Source: a virus. Taken from it: 64,000 nt of DNA. The stretch lies in the IMG/VR virus record IMGVR_UViG_3300043424_000625, positions 1-64,000 of that record. The stretch is one strand, 5' to 3'. Below are positions 43,291-51,104 of the stretch, one piece after another (positions within the stretch are counted from its first letter, which is position 1; every line of letters begins with the position of its first letter). A program made the position numbers and the translations under genes. A model generated the notes under the pieces. That model was not told where the DNA came from, did not search any database, and saw nothing but the letters and a program-made list of their open reading frames with translations.

Positions 43291-43299
43291 GGAGAAATC

Positions 43300-45024
43300 A
43301 TGAGTTTTCTGAACTCACTGTCCGGTCCCTGGGACTACACGCCGCCGACTGTGGACCAGGTCCGCCTGAGTGAGCAGGACATCCGTGACGCGCAGATCCC
43401 TGTCCGGCCGTCTCAGTTCATCGAGACGACGATGATGATGCCCAACCCGCACACGCGGCAATTGGAGAACTTCTCTTTCGCCGAGCGTAGATACTTACGG
43501 GAAATCTACGACATCCAGGCTCCACGCGTCCTTTTGATGTGCGGGCGTCAGGTGGAAAAGAGCACGACCCTCGGGAACAAGACGCTGTCTTATGCGTGTC
43601 TCATTCCGCACTTTCGCATTCTCTACGTCTCCCCTTCGAGCCAGCAGACGAAGGAGTTTTCCAAGACGAGGCTCAAGGAGCCGCTGGAGACCTGTCCTGA
43701 TCTGAAGACCTGGTTCCCGATGCATCTCACTGACAACGTCTTTGAGAAGAAGGCGATCAATCGCAGCGAGATCAAGCTCAGGTATGCGTTTCTGAACGCA
43801 GACCGCTGTCGCGGTCTGTCCGCCGATCTCATTTGCATGGACGAGTTTCAGGACCTCCTGTTGGACAACATCCCAGTCATCGAGGAGGCAGCGTCCCACA
43901 GTCCATTCAAGTGGTTCATTTACAGCGGAACCCCCAAGAGCTTGGACAACTCGATCCAGGTCTACTGGGACGCGTACTCCACTCAGAACGAATGGGCGGT
44001 TCCTTGTGACCGACACGGCCTTCCAAACAATCCCGGCTCCTGGCACTGGAACATTCTTGGGGAACGGAACATTGGCATCAAAGGATTGTCGTGCGATCGA
44101 TGCGGGGAGGTCATCCGTCCGGACCACCCACTTGCCCAGTGGGTCAAGACAGGAAATCCCAACCCGAAGTTCGACATCTTCGAGGGCTTCCGCATCCCAC
44201 AGTTGATGGTCCCGTGGTTGGAGTGGAGCAACATTCTCACCAAGTACAACCAGTACCCGCGCGCCAAGTTCTACAACGAGGTGCTTGGGGCCAGCTTCGA
44301 CTCAGGCCAACGACCCCTGATGCAGGGAGATGTTCAGGCTTGTTGCGATGGAGAGTTCTCTTTTAAACCGGACAAGCTAAAAGAATTCATGACCAAGCTG
44401 AGAGGAAAGCAGGTCTACGCCGGGATTGACTGGGGACAGGACTCGAACAACTCATACACGATCATCATGATCGGGGCCTACATCGACGGCTTCTTTCGTA
44501 TCGTCTTTGCTCACCGCTTCACTGGCGCGGAGGCGGAGCCGAAAGAGCAAATCTCCAAGATCAAGAAGCTGCTTGCCGCCTTCGAAGTGTCGCGAGTCGG
44601 GGTGGACTATGGAGGAGGCTACTGGCCGAACGACGAGCTTCTTCGTCTCTACGGATCACAGCGCGTGGTGCGGTATCAGTACTCAACCCCCAAGACGATC
44701 GTGAACTACGACTCTGCAAAGGGCCGCTTTCTCATCCATCGCTCGGAGGTAATGAGCGCGATCTTCAACGCCATCAAGCGACGGTCAGTATTCCGGTTCC
44801 CCAAGTGGTCCGAGTTCGGCAGTCCTTACGGAGCGGACATGCTGGCCATCTTCTCGGAATACAACGAGAGAACGCGCATGACTGAGTATAAGAAGTCGCC
44901 AAATACTACCGATGATAGTTTTCATGCGCTGTTGCTGTGCTTCATGGCTTCGATGATCGACAACCCCCGTCCCGATATTCTCGTTCCAAGTGCTAAAATT
45001 GATCGAGAACTGGATAAGGACTGA
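43300..45024 (+). CDS. terL: Terminase large subunit
   Basis: The terminase motor packages DNA and its nuclease cuts the concatemer. The start at 43300 (MSFLNSL) has GGAG before it; the ATG at 43243 would overlap the minus-strand gene. Walker A is G-R-Q-V-E-K-S-T (residues 82-89), Walker B is L-I-C-M-D-E-F-Q-D, and the nuclease shows G-I-D-W-G-Q-D (near 375) and V-D-Y-G-G-G-Y. Near residue 245-270 there is a C-D-R-H ... C-D-R-C-G zinc-type insert, uncommon in terminases. A convergent hairpin terminator follows directly. Confidence 0.93.
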   Translation: MSFLNSLSGPWDYTPPTVDQVRLSEQDIRDAQIPVRPSQFIETTMMMPNPHTRQLENFSFAERRYLREIYDIQAPRVLLMCGRQVEKSTTLGNKTLSYACLIPHFRILYVSPSSQQTKEFSKTRLKEPLETCPDLKTWFPMHLTDNVFEKKAINRSEIKLRYAFLNADRCRGLSADLICMDEFQDLLLDNIPVIEEAASHSPFKWFIYSGTPKSLDNSIQVYWDAYSTQNEWAVPCDRHGLPNNPGSWHWNILGERNIGIKGLSCDRCGEVIRPDHPLAQWVKTGNPNPKFDIFEGFRIPQLMVPWLEWSNILTKYNQYPRAKFYNEVLGASFDSGQRPLMQGDVQACCDGEFSFKPDKLKEFMTKLRGKQVYAGIDWGQDSNNSYTIIMIGAYIDGFFRIVFAHRFTGAEAEPKEQISKIKKLLAAFEVSRVGVDYGGGYWPNDELLRLYGSQRVVRYQYSTPKTIVNYDSAKGRFLIHRSEVMSAIFNAIKRRSVFRFPKWSEFGSPYGADMLAIFSEYNERTRMTEYKKSPNTTDDSFHALLLCFMASMIDNPRPDILVPSAKIDRELDKD

Positions 45025-45050
45025 CGCCCCGGCAGATGCCGGGGCGTCAG
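45021..45050. terminator. Convergent hairpin after terminase
   Basis: A perfect 13-bp stem (45021-45033 with 45038-45050, loop AGAT) starts at the terminase stop codon and separates it from the converging minus-strand gene ending at 45060. The stem is very GC-rich. No T-run is present on either side, so it may work as a bidirectional barrier rather than a textbook intrinsic terminator. Confidence 0.75.
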
Positions 45051-45059
45051 TAAATCGCA

Positions 45060-45503
45060 TCACATCGCCTTGCGCTGACTCAGCATGACGGCGATTTCGC
45101 TCACCAGCTGCTGGTCCATGCCCGAGATCTTCTTTGCGTAGAACTTCCGCATCTCTGTCGCGTCCAGGATGAGGTGATCTGCGACGACGGTCAGCACGAC
45201 GCCAGTTGCACCCGCGATCAGCGCCGACTTGATCGGATTCTCAAGGATCTGAGAAACCTCCCCAAACTTGGCGATTCCGATCGTCGCCCCGGCAGCTCCC
45301 GCGCCGTGCAGCAGTCGCTTCCCGGTGCGCCCAAGCTGTAGGCTTTCCTCAATCATGAACGAGTACTGAGTGTAGTTCTTCATGTCAGAAGACATTCTGT
45401 ATACCTCGACAGTGCTGTGAGTTTTCTGCTCTTCAATTGTGGAATCATCTGGAACGGCAAGGAAGAACGGTTCCTGAATTTTTATAGGGGGTCCTTTTGT
45501 CAT
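45060..45503 (-). CDS. Membrane-segment hypothetical protein (147 aa)
   Basis: The ATG at 45503 has AGGA about eight bases upstream. The N-terminal 50 residues are polar. Residues about 65-80 and 92-110 are hydrophobic (H-G-A-G-A-A-G-A-T-I-G-I, then A-L-I-A-G-A-T-G-V-V-L-T-V-V-A), a likely hairpin of two membrane helices, and the end is basic and helical. It forms a minus-strand pair with the downstream-facing regulator gene. Candidate roles are a small membrane or holin-like protein, but the topology does not prove either. Confidence 0.55.
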   Translation of the reverse strand: MTKGPPIKIQEPFFLAVPDDSTIEEQKTHSTVEVYRMSSDMKNYTQYSFMIEESLQLGRTGKRLLHGAGAAGATIGIAKFGEVSQILENPIKSALIAGATGVVLTVVADHLILDATEMRKFYAKKISGMDQQLVSEIAVMLSQRKAM

Positions 45504-45525
45504 CTAAGCGTTCCTTGCAGTAGAG

Positions 45526-46197
45526 TTATGACTGTTTTAGGTCATTTTTTAGACGCTCAAACACGTCCTCTTTTAGGGTACGCTCTAATGCCGTGGCCGA
45601 GTCACTCAAGCTTTCCAAGTAGATGAAGATAGAGATCTTCAACCTCCGCCGCCCATCTGCCAGTAGACGATGAATCTGCTGAAGCTCAAGAGACGTGGAG
45701 TAGTCTGGATGCGCGGTCACCTCAGAGAGCATCCGTCCGCACAGGCGAAGTAGAATCTTCCATGCAGCCCCCGCACCGCTGAATGTCAGAAGATCGGCCT
45801 CATCCATCCGTGTAAAGATGTCGGCCCATGCCCGCATCTCGGTCGTGGAGTAACTGCCAGCAGGGCGCCCATACTGCTCGATCATGGCAGCGTGAAGCTC
45901 CTTCGCGTACTGACTCGTCATTCCAAGACTTTCGTTCCGCAGGTCCAGCATGTGCTGGATGACTGCAACCTCGGACTCAAGACGCCGCACTGTTGCGCGA
46001 AGGGTGCGGATCTCGGCTACAGTAATCCTCTCTCCTTTTGGGGCGGCAAGAAGCTCGTGGACTTCTTCTGGATCCAGTAGTCGAGATCTTCCGCTACCAG
46101 TACTTGTAAGTTGTCCCGTCTTGATGTAGTTTCGGATAGTTCTCTCTGTCTTGCCGAGGACGCGTCCCGCGTCGGCTATACTCATCGAGTACTTCAT
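45526..46197 (-). CDS. MerR-like helix-turn-helix regulator (223 aa)
   Basis: The start at 46197 has GGAG five bases upstream. Residues about 5-45 read S-I-A-D-A-G-R-V-L-G-K-T-E-R-T-I-R-N-Y-I-K-T-G, the winged helix-turn-helix of MerR/excisionase-type proteins. A coiled-coil-like stretch follows (near 60-85: R-T-L-R-A-T-V-R-R-L-E-S-E-V-A-V-I), then a helical C-terminal domain. The gene faces the virion gene at 46216 across 18 bases, so it may control its own promoter and that of the virion operon. Ligand or metal sensing residues are not evident. Confidence 0.7.
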   Translation of the reverse strand: MKYSMSIADAGRVLGKTERTIRNYIKTGQLTSTGSGRSRLLDPEEVHELLAAPKGERITVAEIRTLRATVRRLESEVAVIQHMLDLRNESLGMTSQYAKELHAAMIEQYGRPAGSYSTTEMRAWADIFTRMDEADLLTFSGAGAAWKILLRLCGRMLSEVTAHPDYSTSLELQQIHRLLADGRRRLKISIFIYLESLSDSATALERTLKEDVFERLKNDLKQS

Positions 46198-46215
46198 TCC
46201 CACTCCAGGTTTCTG

Positions 46216-47334
46216 ATGTACGGCAGTCCGATCACCAAAGAGTATCTCCAAGGTCTCGCTCATGCGGCGACCTCGGACTTCCTGTCCAGAGGTACTCCGC
46301 TGACAGAGGCCGTAATCAAGCAGGCAAGTGCCTGTGGCGCAAACTTGACAGCTGAGCATGTTCGGCGTATCTGCGAGATGACGTACCACGACACTTACGA
46401 GCGGATGCACAAGCAGGCTTCCAGCGCCGATCGGTACATCGTCTTCGACCCTCCGGATGCAGAAGTCGCAGCCGAGGTTCTTCGCGCGGAGAAGGTCGCA
46501 TCGGCGCCTAAGCGCGCAACTTCTTTGTCCGGTGGTGTTATGACAGAAAAAACTGCATCTGCATCCGCGCCGAGACTCCCGAAGTTCAAAGCAGCTAATG
46601 CCTTTGACGAGCTGATGAAGTCTGCGTCGGACACCGACTACAGTGCTCCGTTTGCGCAGGCACAGGGCCTTCATGATCTCAAGAAGATCCATGACTCTTT
46701 GAAAGAGGCATCAGCCGCGGTGACTGCGGAACTCAGATCGCTCGATACGGAGATCATGTCCGCGAGGCGCGAGCTATCCAAAGAGGCCTACGCCGCAGTG
46801 AAGGACGGCGTGTCCGTAGAGGACGTTCTTCATGCCTGCTTCGAGGGCACAGACTGGAGCTCCACATCCCAGGAGACCGCGACCAAGGTCGCATCAGATC
46901 TCTCGGCGTACCTGCTTGGAAAGGAGCGGACGACTGCTGGGCTTCGGCTGACGAAGACCGCGTCCTTCGGAGAGATTAATCCGGCGCACCCACTTCCTGC
47001 CTCATTCTCAAAGGTGGCGGCGGTGGAGGAGCGGCACATTCACCTTGAGATCGCGTTGCGCGATATTCAGGCCGATCTTGAGTATGCAAACAAGGCACTG
47101 ACAGAGTCTCTGTTTGGTGAAAAGACGGCTGGGCTAGGCAAGATTGTGAGTAAGGCTCCAGCTGCTGCTGTTCGCGGTGCAATGATGATAGGGAAGATGG
47201 TTGCAAAGTCTCCCTCTACTGCCTTAAAATACGTTGTCGGGGCAGGTTTACCAGTAGCTGCGGCATATGGTGTTTATAAGGTCCGGCAGAAGTCCAAAAA
47301 GTCAACCCTAATTGACGACGGGGGTGGAGAATGA
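46216..47334 (+). CDS. K-x-A-S-rich virion protein with C-terminal membrane segment (372 aa)
   Basis: The start at 46216 follows AGG and lies opposite the regulator start. The protein has about ten copies of the motif, including I-K-Q-A-S (near 34), H-K-Q-A-S, E-K-V-A-S, E-K-T-A-S, M-K-S-A-S, T-K-V-A-S and T-K-T-A-S, the highest density in the window. Regions between motifs are helical. Residues about 340-360 form a hydrophobic segment (Y-V-V-G-A-G-L-P-V-A-A-A-Y-G-V) followed by a basic tail. It may be a scaffold or a multi-site protease substrate. It overlaps the next gene by ATGA. Confidence 0.65.
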   Translation: MYGSPITKEYLQGLAHAATSDFLSRGTPLTEAVIKQASACGANLTAEHVRRICEMTYHDTYERMHKQASSADRYIVFDPPDAEVAAEVLRAEKVASAPKRATSLSGGVMTEKTASASAPRLPKFKAANAFDELMKSASDTDYSAPFAQAQGLHDLKKIHDSLKEASAAVTAELRSLDTEIMSARRELSKEAYAAVKDGVSVEDVLHACFEGTDWSSTSQETATKVASDLSAYLLGKERTTAGLRLTKTASFGEINPAHPLPASFSKVAAVEERHIHLEIALRDIQADLEYANKALTESLFGEKTAGLGKIVSKAPAAAVRGAMMIGKMVAKSPSTALKYVVGAGLPVAAAYGVYKVRQKSKKSTLIDDGGGE

Positions 47335-47876
47335 CAGTTCGAGTTCCTACAGAAGCGTACGCTGCCTATGCGCGCGGAGAGCTGAGTCATTCGGAACTTC
47401 TGGGACTGGAGAAGATGGCGTCTGACATGAGCAAGACCGCCCTCAATATTAGTCCACAGTCTCTGGCCAGTCTTGGCGGGCTACTTGTAGCAGCTCCGAC
47501 GCTCTCGTACGCTGGTGCTCAGATACCGGAAGCTTTACAGAGTGCGGAATCTGCACTAATGTTTAACCGAGACCTACGCAGGGTTGTCGCAGTTAATCCG
47601 CAGCTGGGATCGCCTGAGGATCCGAATCTCCGCATGGCGTTTAAGACTCTGAGAAGTGTTAACCCAGAATATTCTAAAGATCCGCTTATTGCCGGTACGA
47701 TTCTAGATATGGTTATGACAAACCGTATGGATCCAGACGACCCGACAAGCCCGCCGCGGTTCGACCCTGCTCTTCTTCAGAGCATCCAATCGAGAGGAAA
47801 TCCCGCTGTCGATGCCGCAAGACAGGCCGGCGCCAAGAGCACTGCCATGCCACTCTCTGCAATGCTCGCCCCGTAA
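47331..47876 (+). CDS. Virion hypothetical protein with K-x-A-S motif (181 aa)
   Basis: The protein begins with a polar 28-residue stretch ending in L-E-K-M-A-S-D-M-S-K-T-A, again the K-x-A-S-type motif. A moderately hydrophobic segment follows (near 43-60: L-A-S-L-G-G-L-L-V-A-A-P). The remainder is helical with Pro/Asp turns. It overlaps its neighbours by ATGA and TAATG. Motif, size and place suggest a cargo or head-internal protein; the family is unknown. Confidence 0.6.
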   Translation: MTVRVPTEAYAAYARGELSHSELLGLEKMASDMSKTALNISPQSLASLGGLLVAAPTLSYAGAQIPEALQSAESALMFNRDLRRVVAVNPQLGSPEDPNLRMAFKTLRSVNPEYSKDPLIAGTILDMVMTNRMDPDDPTSPPRFDPALLQSIQSRGNPAVDAARQAGAKSTAMPLSAMLAP

Positions 47877-49771
47877 TGGAAAAGTACTCGCTGTTTTCTG
47901 GAAAGTCTGAGTCCGGCTCTCCTCTGATCCACAGAGTAGAGCCCGGCTCGTCGTATGGACTATCCGAGACAGATGGACTTGCGAAGACTGCCTCTGGAGA
48001 GCACCTTCCCGAAGTGATTGAGCTGATTGAGTCGATCCAGGCCCAGCCTGGTCGTCTCTATCTGGTCAACTCGGCGTTAGGGGCAGGCGAGTGCGTAGGG
48101 TTCAACCTACGCGGAGACTGGTTCACCGAGGCGGGGCTGCGCCGGACACCTCCGGGTTTTGAGCAGATTCCCGTGTGGGACATCGACGCCCGAAGGCGCG
48201 CTGCAAACCAAACAGAAGCCCTCCCACAGTGGGGATCTCTCACCTGGGGCTACCCGACGTTCTATAACGCGCACCGCTTCCGGCATCATATCAACAAAGA
48301 TCCCAATAGAGCATACGGCTTCATCTTAGGTGCATTCTGGGACGACCGCATGAAGCGCGTCATCCTAGTGTCCGAGTTGATTCGAGAGATGTGTGCTCAG
48401 CAGGGCGCCATGGATCTTTACTCTCGAATCGAGGCCGGAGAGTTTCCAGACTCGAGTATGGGCAGCAAGGTCCCCTACGATCGATGCTCGATTTGCGGGC
48501 ACATTGCGCGTACGCCGATGGAATACTGCAAGCACGTCCAGCGGGGTGCCCCTCCTCCGTATGGCATGAAGGCGATGCTGCCCGATGGCCGGGTCTGCGG
48601 CGTCTACAATGACTATCCAAGATTCTTTGATGACTCTTTCGTGTTTGTCGGAGCCGAGCGTTCCGCAAAGTTGATGTCCAACGTAACCCCGCTGGTGCGT
48701 GGGCAAAACGCGTACTCGCAGACGATTTACCCCTTTCAGCCTATTGTCGTGAAGACAGCGAGTGCTCCTGCGCCGGAAGCTCCTCAGATCCCGGACCACG
48801 TCCTTGAAGAAAGACTGTCGCACGCGCTGTCCACCATTCCAACGTCATCCTCGTTGGAGAGAGAGGCTCTCCGCTATTACATGCAGGAGAGGCTGGCAGA
48901 GGAGCGCCTGGTACAGGGAACGCTGACTTCAGCAGAGTTTAACTTGTGGAAAGAGGTTTCTAATAGAGTTTTCCAAAGGAGATACGGAGTCCTCCCTTCG
49001 CAGATCACACATCTGAAGATTCTTTTCAATAATCGTGTTGACGATTTGTTCGGTGTGAAGGTTGCTTCGTTTTCCAAAGTTGCAGAGATGCTAAAGCGCA
49101 TCCCTGCTCCCTCTGCATCTCAGATGAGTTTGGTGCGCAAAGAGGAGATGTGCCTACCTGAGCTTCCTCGCGATGTGCTCGATGCGATTGCAGAGAACCC
49201 TGGACCCAATCTTCGCGCGGCAGCAAGGCTTGGGGTCGTTCTCCGCCCGCGCGAGTTCATGCGGGTGATGATCGTTCGCAAGGACCCAGATTTAGCGGAC
49301 GATCTATACAAAAACAATCAGGTCTTCGCACAGCGTCCTATTCGTATGTCATCATCTCCCTTCAATGCAGCCTCCTTTGTTCCGGAGGATGCGATGAGCG
49401 CGATGATCAATCTACTCAGCCCGCTTCTTCAAGGCCGGTCTTTTGCACCATCAGCCATGCGCGCTCGCATGGTGATCCGAGTGTCCCCGCCTCCGATAGA
49501 GGAACCGGAAGAAGTAGACGGATTAGAGGAGATCGCGGATCTCTACAACGCGTACAGACTGGGCTTGATCGATAATAAGCCTGACTTGAGTGCCGTATCG
49601 GTCCCAGGAGCCTTCGCGCCCCGGATCGAAGACGATGTAAAAATTGCAGATGATGCGATTGCGCTATCAAACATCATGCTGCATGTTGCCTACTGGCCCG
49701 GTCTTAGATTAGGATTGGCTCACGAGGCTGAGGGATCCACTCCCGAAGACGCCCCCTCTATTCACACCTAG
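47876..49771 (+). CDS. Candidate prohead protease with zinc insert (631 aa)
   Basis: Residues about 45-230 follow the layout of phage prohead serine proteases: a beta start, H-R-F-R-H-H (H133, H137, H138), V-I-L-V-S-E-L-I, a G-E-F-P-D-S-S-M-G-S segment (S193-S194) and then a strand. Directly after it a C-S-I-C-G ... Y-C-K-H unit (C204, C207) forms a likely zinc site. A F-F-D-D-S-F-V-F-V-G-A-E segment follows. The C-terminal half is helical and may act as an internal scaffold. It carries K-T-A-S and K-V-A-S motifs itself (near residues 39, 299 and 395), as expected if it self-processes. Active-site assignment is inference. Confidence 0.55.
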   Translation: MEKYSLFSGKSESGSPLIHRVEPGSSYGLSETDGLAKTASGEHLPEVIELIESIQAQPGRLYLVNSALGAGECVGFNLRGDWFTEAGLRRTPPGFEQIPVWDIDARRRAANQTEALPQWGSLTWGYPTFYNAHRFRHHINKDPNRAYGFILGAFWDDRMKRVILVSELIREMCAQQGAMDLYSRIEAGEFPDSSMGSKVPYDRCSICGHIARTPMEYCKHVQRGAPPPYGMKAMLPDGRVCGVYNDYPRFFDDSFVFVGAERSAKLMSNVTPLVRGQNAYSQTIYPFQPIVVKTASAPAPEAPQIPDHVLEERLSHALSTIPTSSSLEREALRYYMQERLAEERLVQGTLTSAEFNLWKEVSNRVFQRRYGVLPSQITHLKILFNNRVDDLFGVKVASFSKVAEMLKRIPAPSASQMSLVRKEEMCLPELPRDVLDAIAENPGPNLRAAARLGVVLRPREFMRVMIVRKDPDLADDLYKNNQVFAQRPIRMSSSPFNAASFVPEDAMSAMINLLSPLLQGRSFAPSAMRARMVIRVSPPPIEEPEEVDGLEEIADLYNAYRLGLIDNKPDLSAVSVPGAFAPRIEDDVKIADDAIALSNIMLHVAYWPGLRLGLAHEAEGSTPEDAPSIHT

Positions 49772-49781
49772 CGAGGATCCC

Positions 49782-50762
49782 GTGTCTCTACTCGCAGAAC
49801 TACAAACCCGGGGCATCACGGCAGAAGATCTCGAAAAAGCAGCTTCTGTTCGCCTTTTTGAGAAAGCCGCCGCCGCCGAGGGTGTAAACCTCGATGATCT
49901 GAGCGAAACACAGGTCACATCTCTATTCAACCAGTTCGTTTCCCGTTCCGCCCCGTCCACCAAAGAGGCATCTGCCATGAACAACGAAGTTATCGACCTC
50001 TTCGAAAAGACCGCTTCTGCCGAAGGCATCGATCTAGACGACATGAGTGATGCAGAGCTGGCTCAGCTCTTCAATCACTACGTCGAGAATGTTCTCCCGG
50101 AACAGCTTGCAGAGGCTGAGGGTCAGGACAAGGAGGCCATGGTCCAGGATGCACACGAGAAGCTCGCTGAAGCAGAGATTCTTGGTCGTCACATGGCTCG
50201 TGCATATGCCGATGAGATCCAGAAGATCGCAGAAAAGCCTCCTATGGGCCTCGGCAAGAAGATCGGTCTCGGCTTAGGCGCCACCGGCTTGACGGCCGCG
50301 GGCGTCTACGGCGGCAAGAAGCTGTACGATCGCCGCAAGGCGCGCAAAGCTGCTATGCAGGCTGATGCTGAGGAAACATCCTCTGAAGCTGAGAAGCAGT
50401 CGTCTGCACTAAACCTTGCGGCACTGGTCAAGATCGCGAGTGTCTACGGCTTTGACGTCGGCATGAAGGTTGCCGAAGAGGCATCCGCCGCAGCCGATGC
50501 GGCGGATGCAGTGGCGGATGCCGCCAAGGCTGCCCCCTCGTCGATGGGCCTCGGCAAGAAGATCGGTCTCGGCTTAGGCGCCACCGGCTTGACGGCTGCG
50601 GGCGTCTACGGCGGCAAGAAGCTGTACGATCGCCGCAAGGCTCGTTTGCAGGCCATGCAGGCGCCTGCGGAAGAGGCTCCTTCTGAGGCTGAGAAGCAGT
50701 CGTCGGCGTTTGTCGACGCCCGCGCAGTCCAGCTTCTCCGCATGGCCGGCTACAACATCTGA
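49782..50762 (+). CDS. Cargo/scaffold protein with duplicated membrane module (326 aa)
   Basis: The start is GTG at 49782. The first part has repeated units of about 50 residues with E-K-A-A-S, F-E-K-A-A, F-E-K-T-A-S followed by A-E-G and L-D-D. Two nearly identical membrane-type modules follow (M-G-L-G-K-K-I-G-L-G-L-G-A-T-G-L-T-A-A, near residues 155-187 and 255-287), each ending in Y-D-R-R-K-A-R and then E-K-Q-S-S-A. The DNA of the module is repeated at 300-base offset with a single mismatch in 98 bases. A packaged, processed, membrane-active protein is the best guess. Confidence 0.65.
   Translation: MSLLAELQTRGITAEDLEKAASVRLFEKAAAAEGVNLDDLSETQVTSLFNQFVSRSAPSTKEASAMNNEVIDLFEKTASAEGIDLDDMSDAELAQLFNHYVENVLPEQLAEAEGQDKEAMVQDAHEKLAEAEILGRHMARAYADEIQKIAEKPPMGLGKKIGLGLGATGLTAAGVYGGKKLYDRRKARKAAMQADAEETSSEAEKQSSALNLAALVKIASVYGFDVGMKVAEEASAAADAADAVADAAKAAPSSMGLGKKIGLGLGATGLTAAGVYGGKKLYDRRKARLQAMQAPAEEAPSEAEKQSSAFVDARAVQLLRMAGYNI
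50244..50341 (+). repeat. 98-base direct repeat, copy 1
   Basis: This segment and 50544-50641 differ at one base. The repeat encodes the glycine-rich hydrophobic module of the 326-residue protein. Near-identity at the DNA level, not just the protein, points to a recent in-frame duplication or to gene conversion between copies. Confidence 0.95.
50544..50641 (+). repeat. 98-base direct repeat, copy 2
   Basis: Second copy, exactly 300 bases downstream of the first. The single difference is a synonymous C/T change (GCC against GCT). Confidence 0.95.
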
Positions 50763-50768
50763 GTGATC

Positions 50769-50812
50769 AGCATGGCGCCGTTCTTCGACACATTCTAGGA
50801 CGGCGCCATGCT
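50769..50812 (+). promoter_or_regulatory. Hairpin enclosing start codon of the 50808 gene
   Basis: A perfect 13-bp inverted repeat (50769-50781 and 50800-50812) has an 18-base loop. The right arm contains the ATG of the 50808 gene, and the AGGA ribosome site lies at the loop edge. The left arm contains the ATG of an 8-codon leader frame. If the hairpin forms, initiation at 50808 would be hindered unless a ribosome on the leader opens it. Confidence 0.65.
50772..50798 (+). CDS. Candidate 8-codon leader ORF (MAPFFDTF)
   Basis: ATG at 50772 to TAG at 50798 reads M-A-P-F-F-D-T-F. Its stop abuts the ribosome site of the next gene, and its first codons form the left arm of the hairpin. Ribosome binding before it is weak (GAGTGAT). 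Ribosome passage would melt the hairpin, so it may work as a translational coupler between the 326-residue gene and the next gene. Confidence 0.35.
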   Translation: MAPFFDTF

Positions 50813-51095
50813 TAACTCTTTAGTTGTTCGGCACATGTTTGCAGAACTGACCAAGATAGCGGCGAACAGAATCACTGACGGACTCCGCACCCCCGGAAAT
50901 TCTAATAGAATCTTGCCAAATGGGCCCCCGAATCCCAAACCGGCCTCCGGTAAAAACTTCGGCAAATTTCAACTCGCCGGACCGGGTAAGCCGACGATGA
51001 CCGGCACTGGTAGAACAGCTACCAACCTCGCATCCAATACTCCTGTCGGCACAACCGGCTTCACTTCTCTCCCGACTCCAACTTCCTCCGAGTAG
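50808..51095 (+). CDS. Small K-x-A-type virion protein (95 aa)
   Basis: The N-terminus (18 residues) ends in L-T-K-I-A-A-N-R, the cleavage-like motif. The remainder is Gly/Pro/Thr-rich and likely disordered. It has no membrane segment. Its start codon is within a strong hairpin, so expression may depend on translation from upstream. It lies between two larger motif-bearing virion genes and is probably packaged or part of the scaffold. Confidence 0.6.
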   Translation: MLNSLVVRHMFAELTKIAANRITDGLRTPGNSNRILPNGPPNPKPASGKNFGKFQLAGPGKPTMTGTGRTATNLASNTPVGTTGFTSLPTPTSSE

Positions 51096-51104
51096 AGGTT
51101 CCTC

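Noticed and set aside
43243-43299. Upstream ATG for the terminase gene at 43243
   Set aside because: It would overlap the start of the minus-strand gene and pass through the intergenic element; the ATG at 43300 has GGAG before it.
46538-46544. TTATGAC copy inside the 46216 gene, and a further one near 47708
   Set aside because: They lie in coding sequence, lack the leading C, and are expected by chance for a 7-mer in 64 kb.
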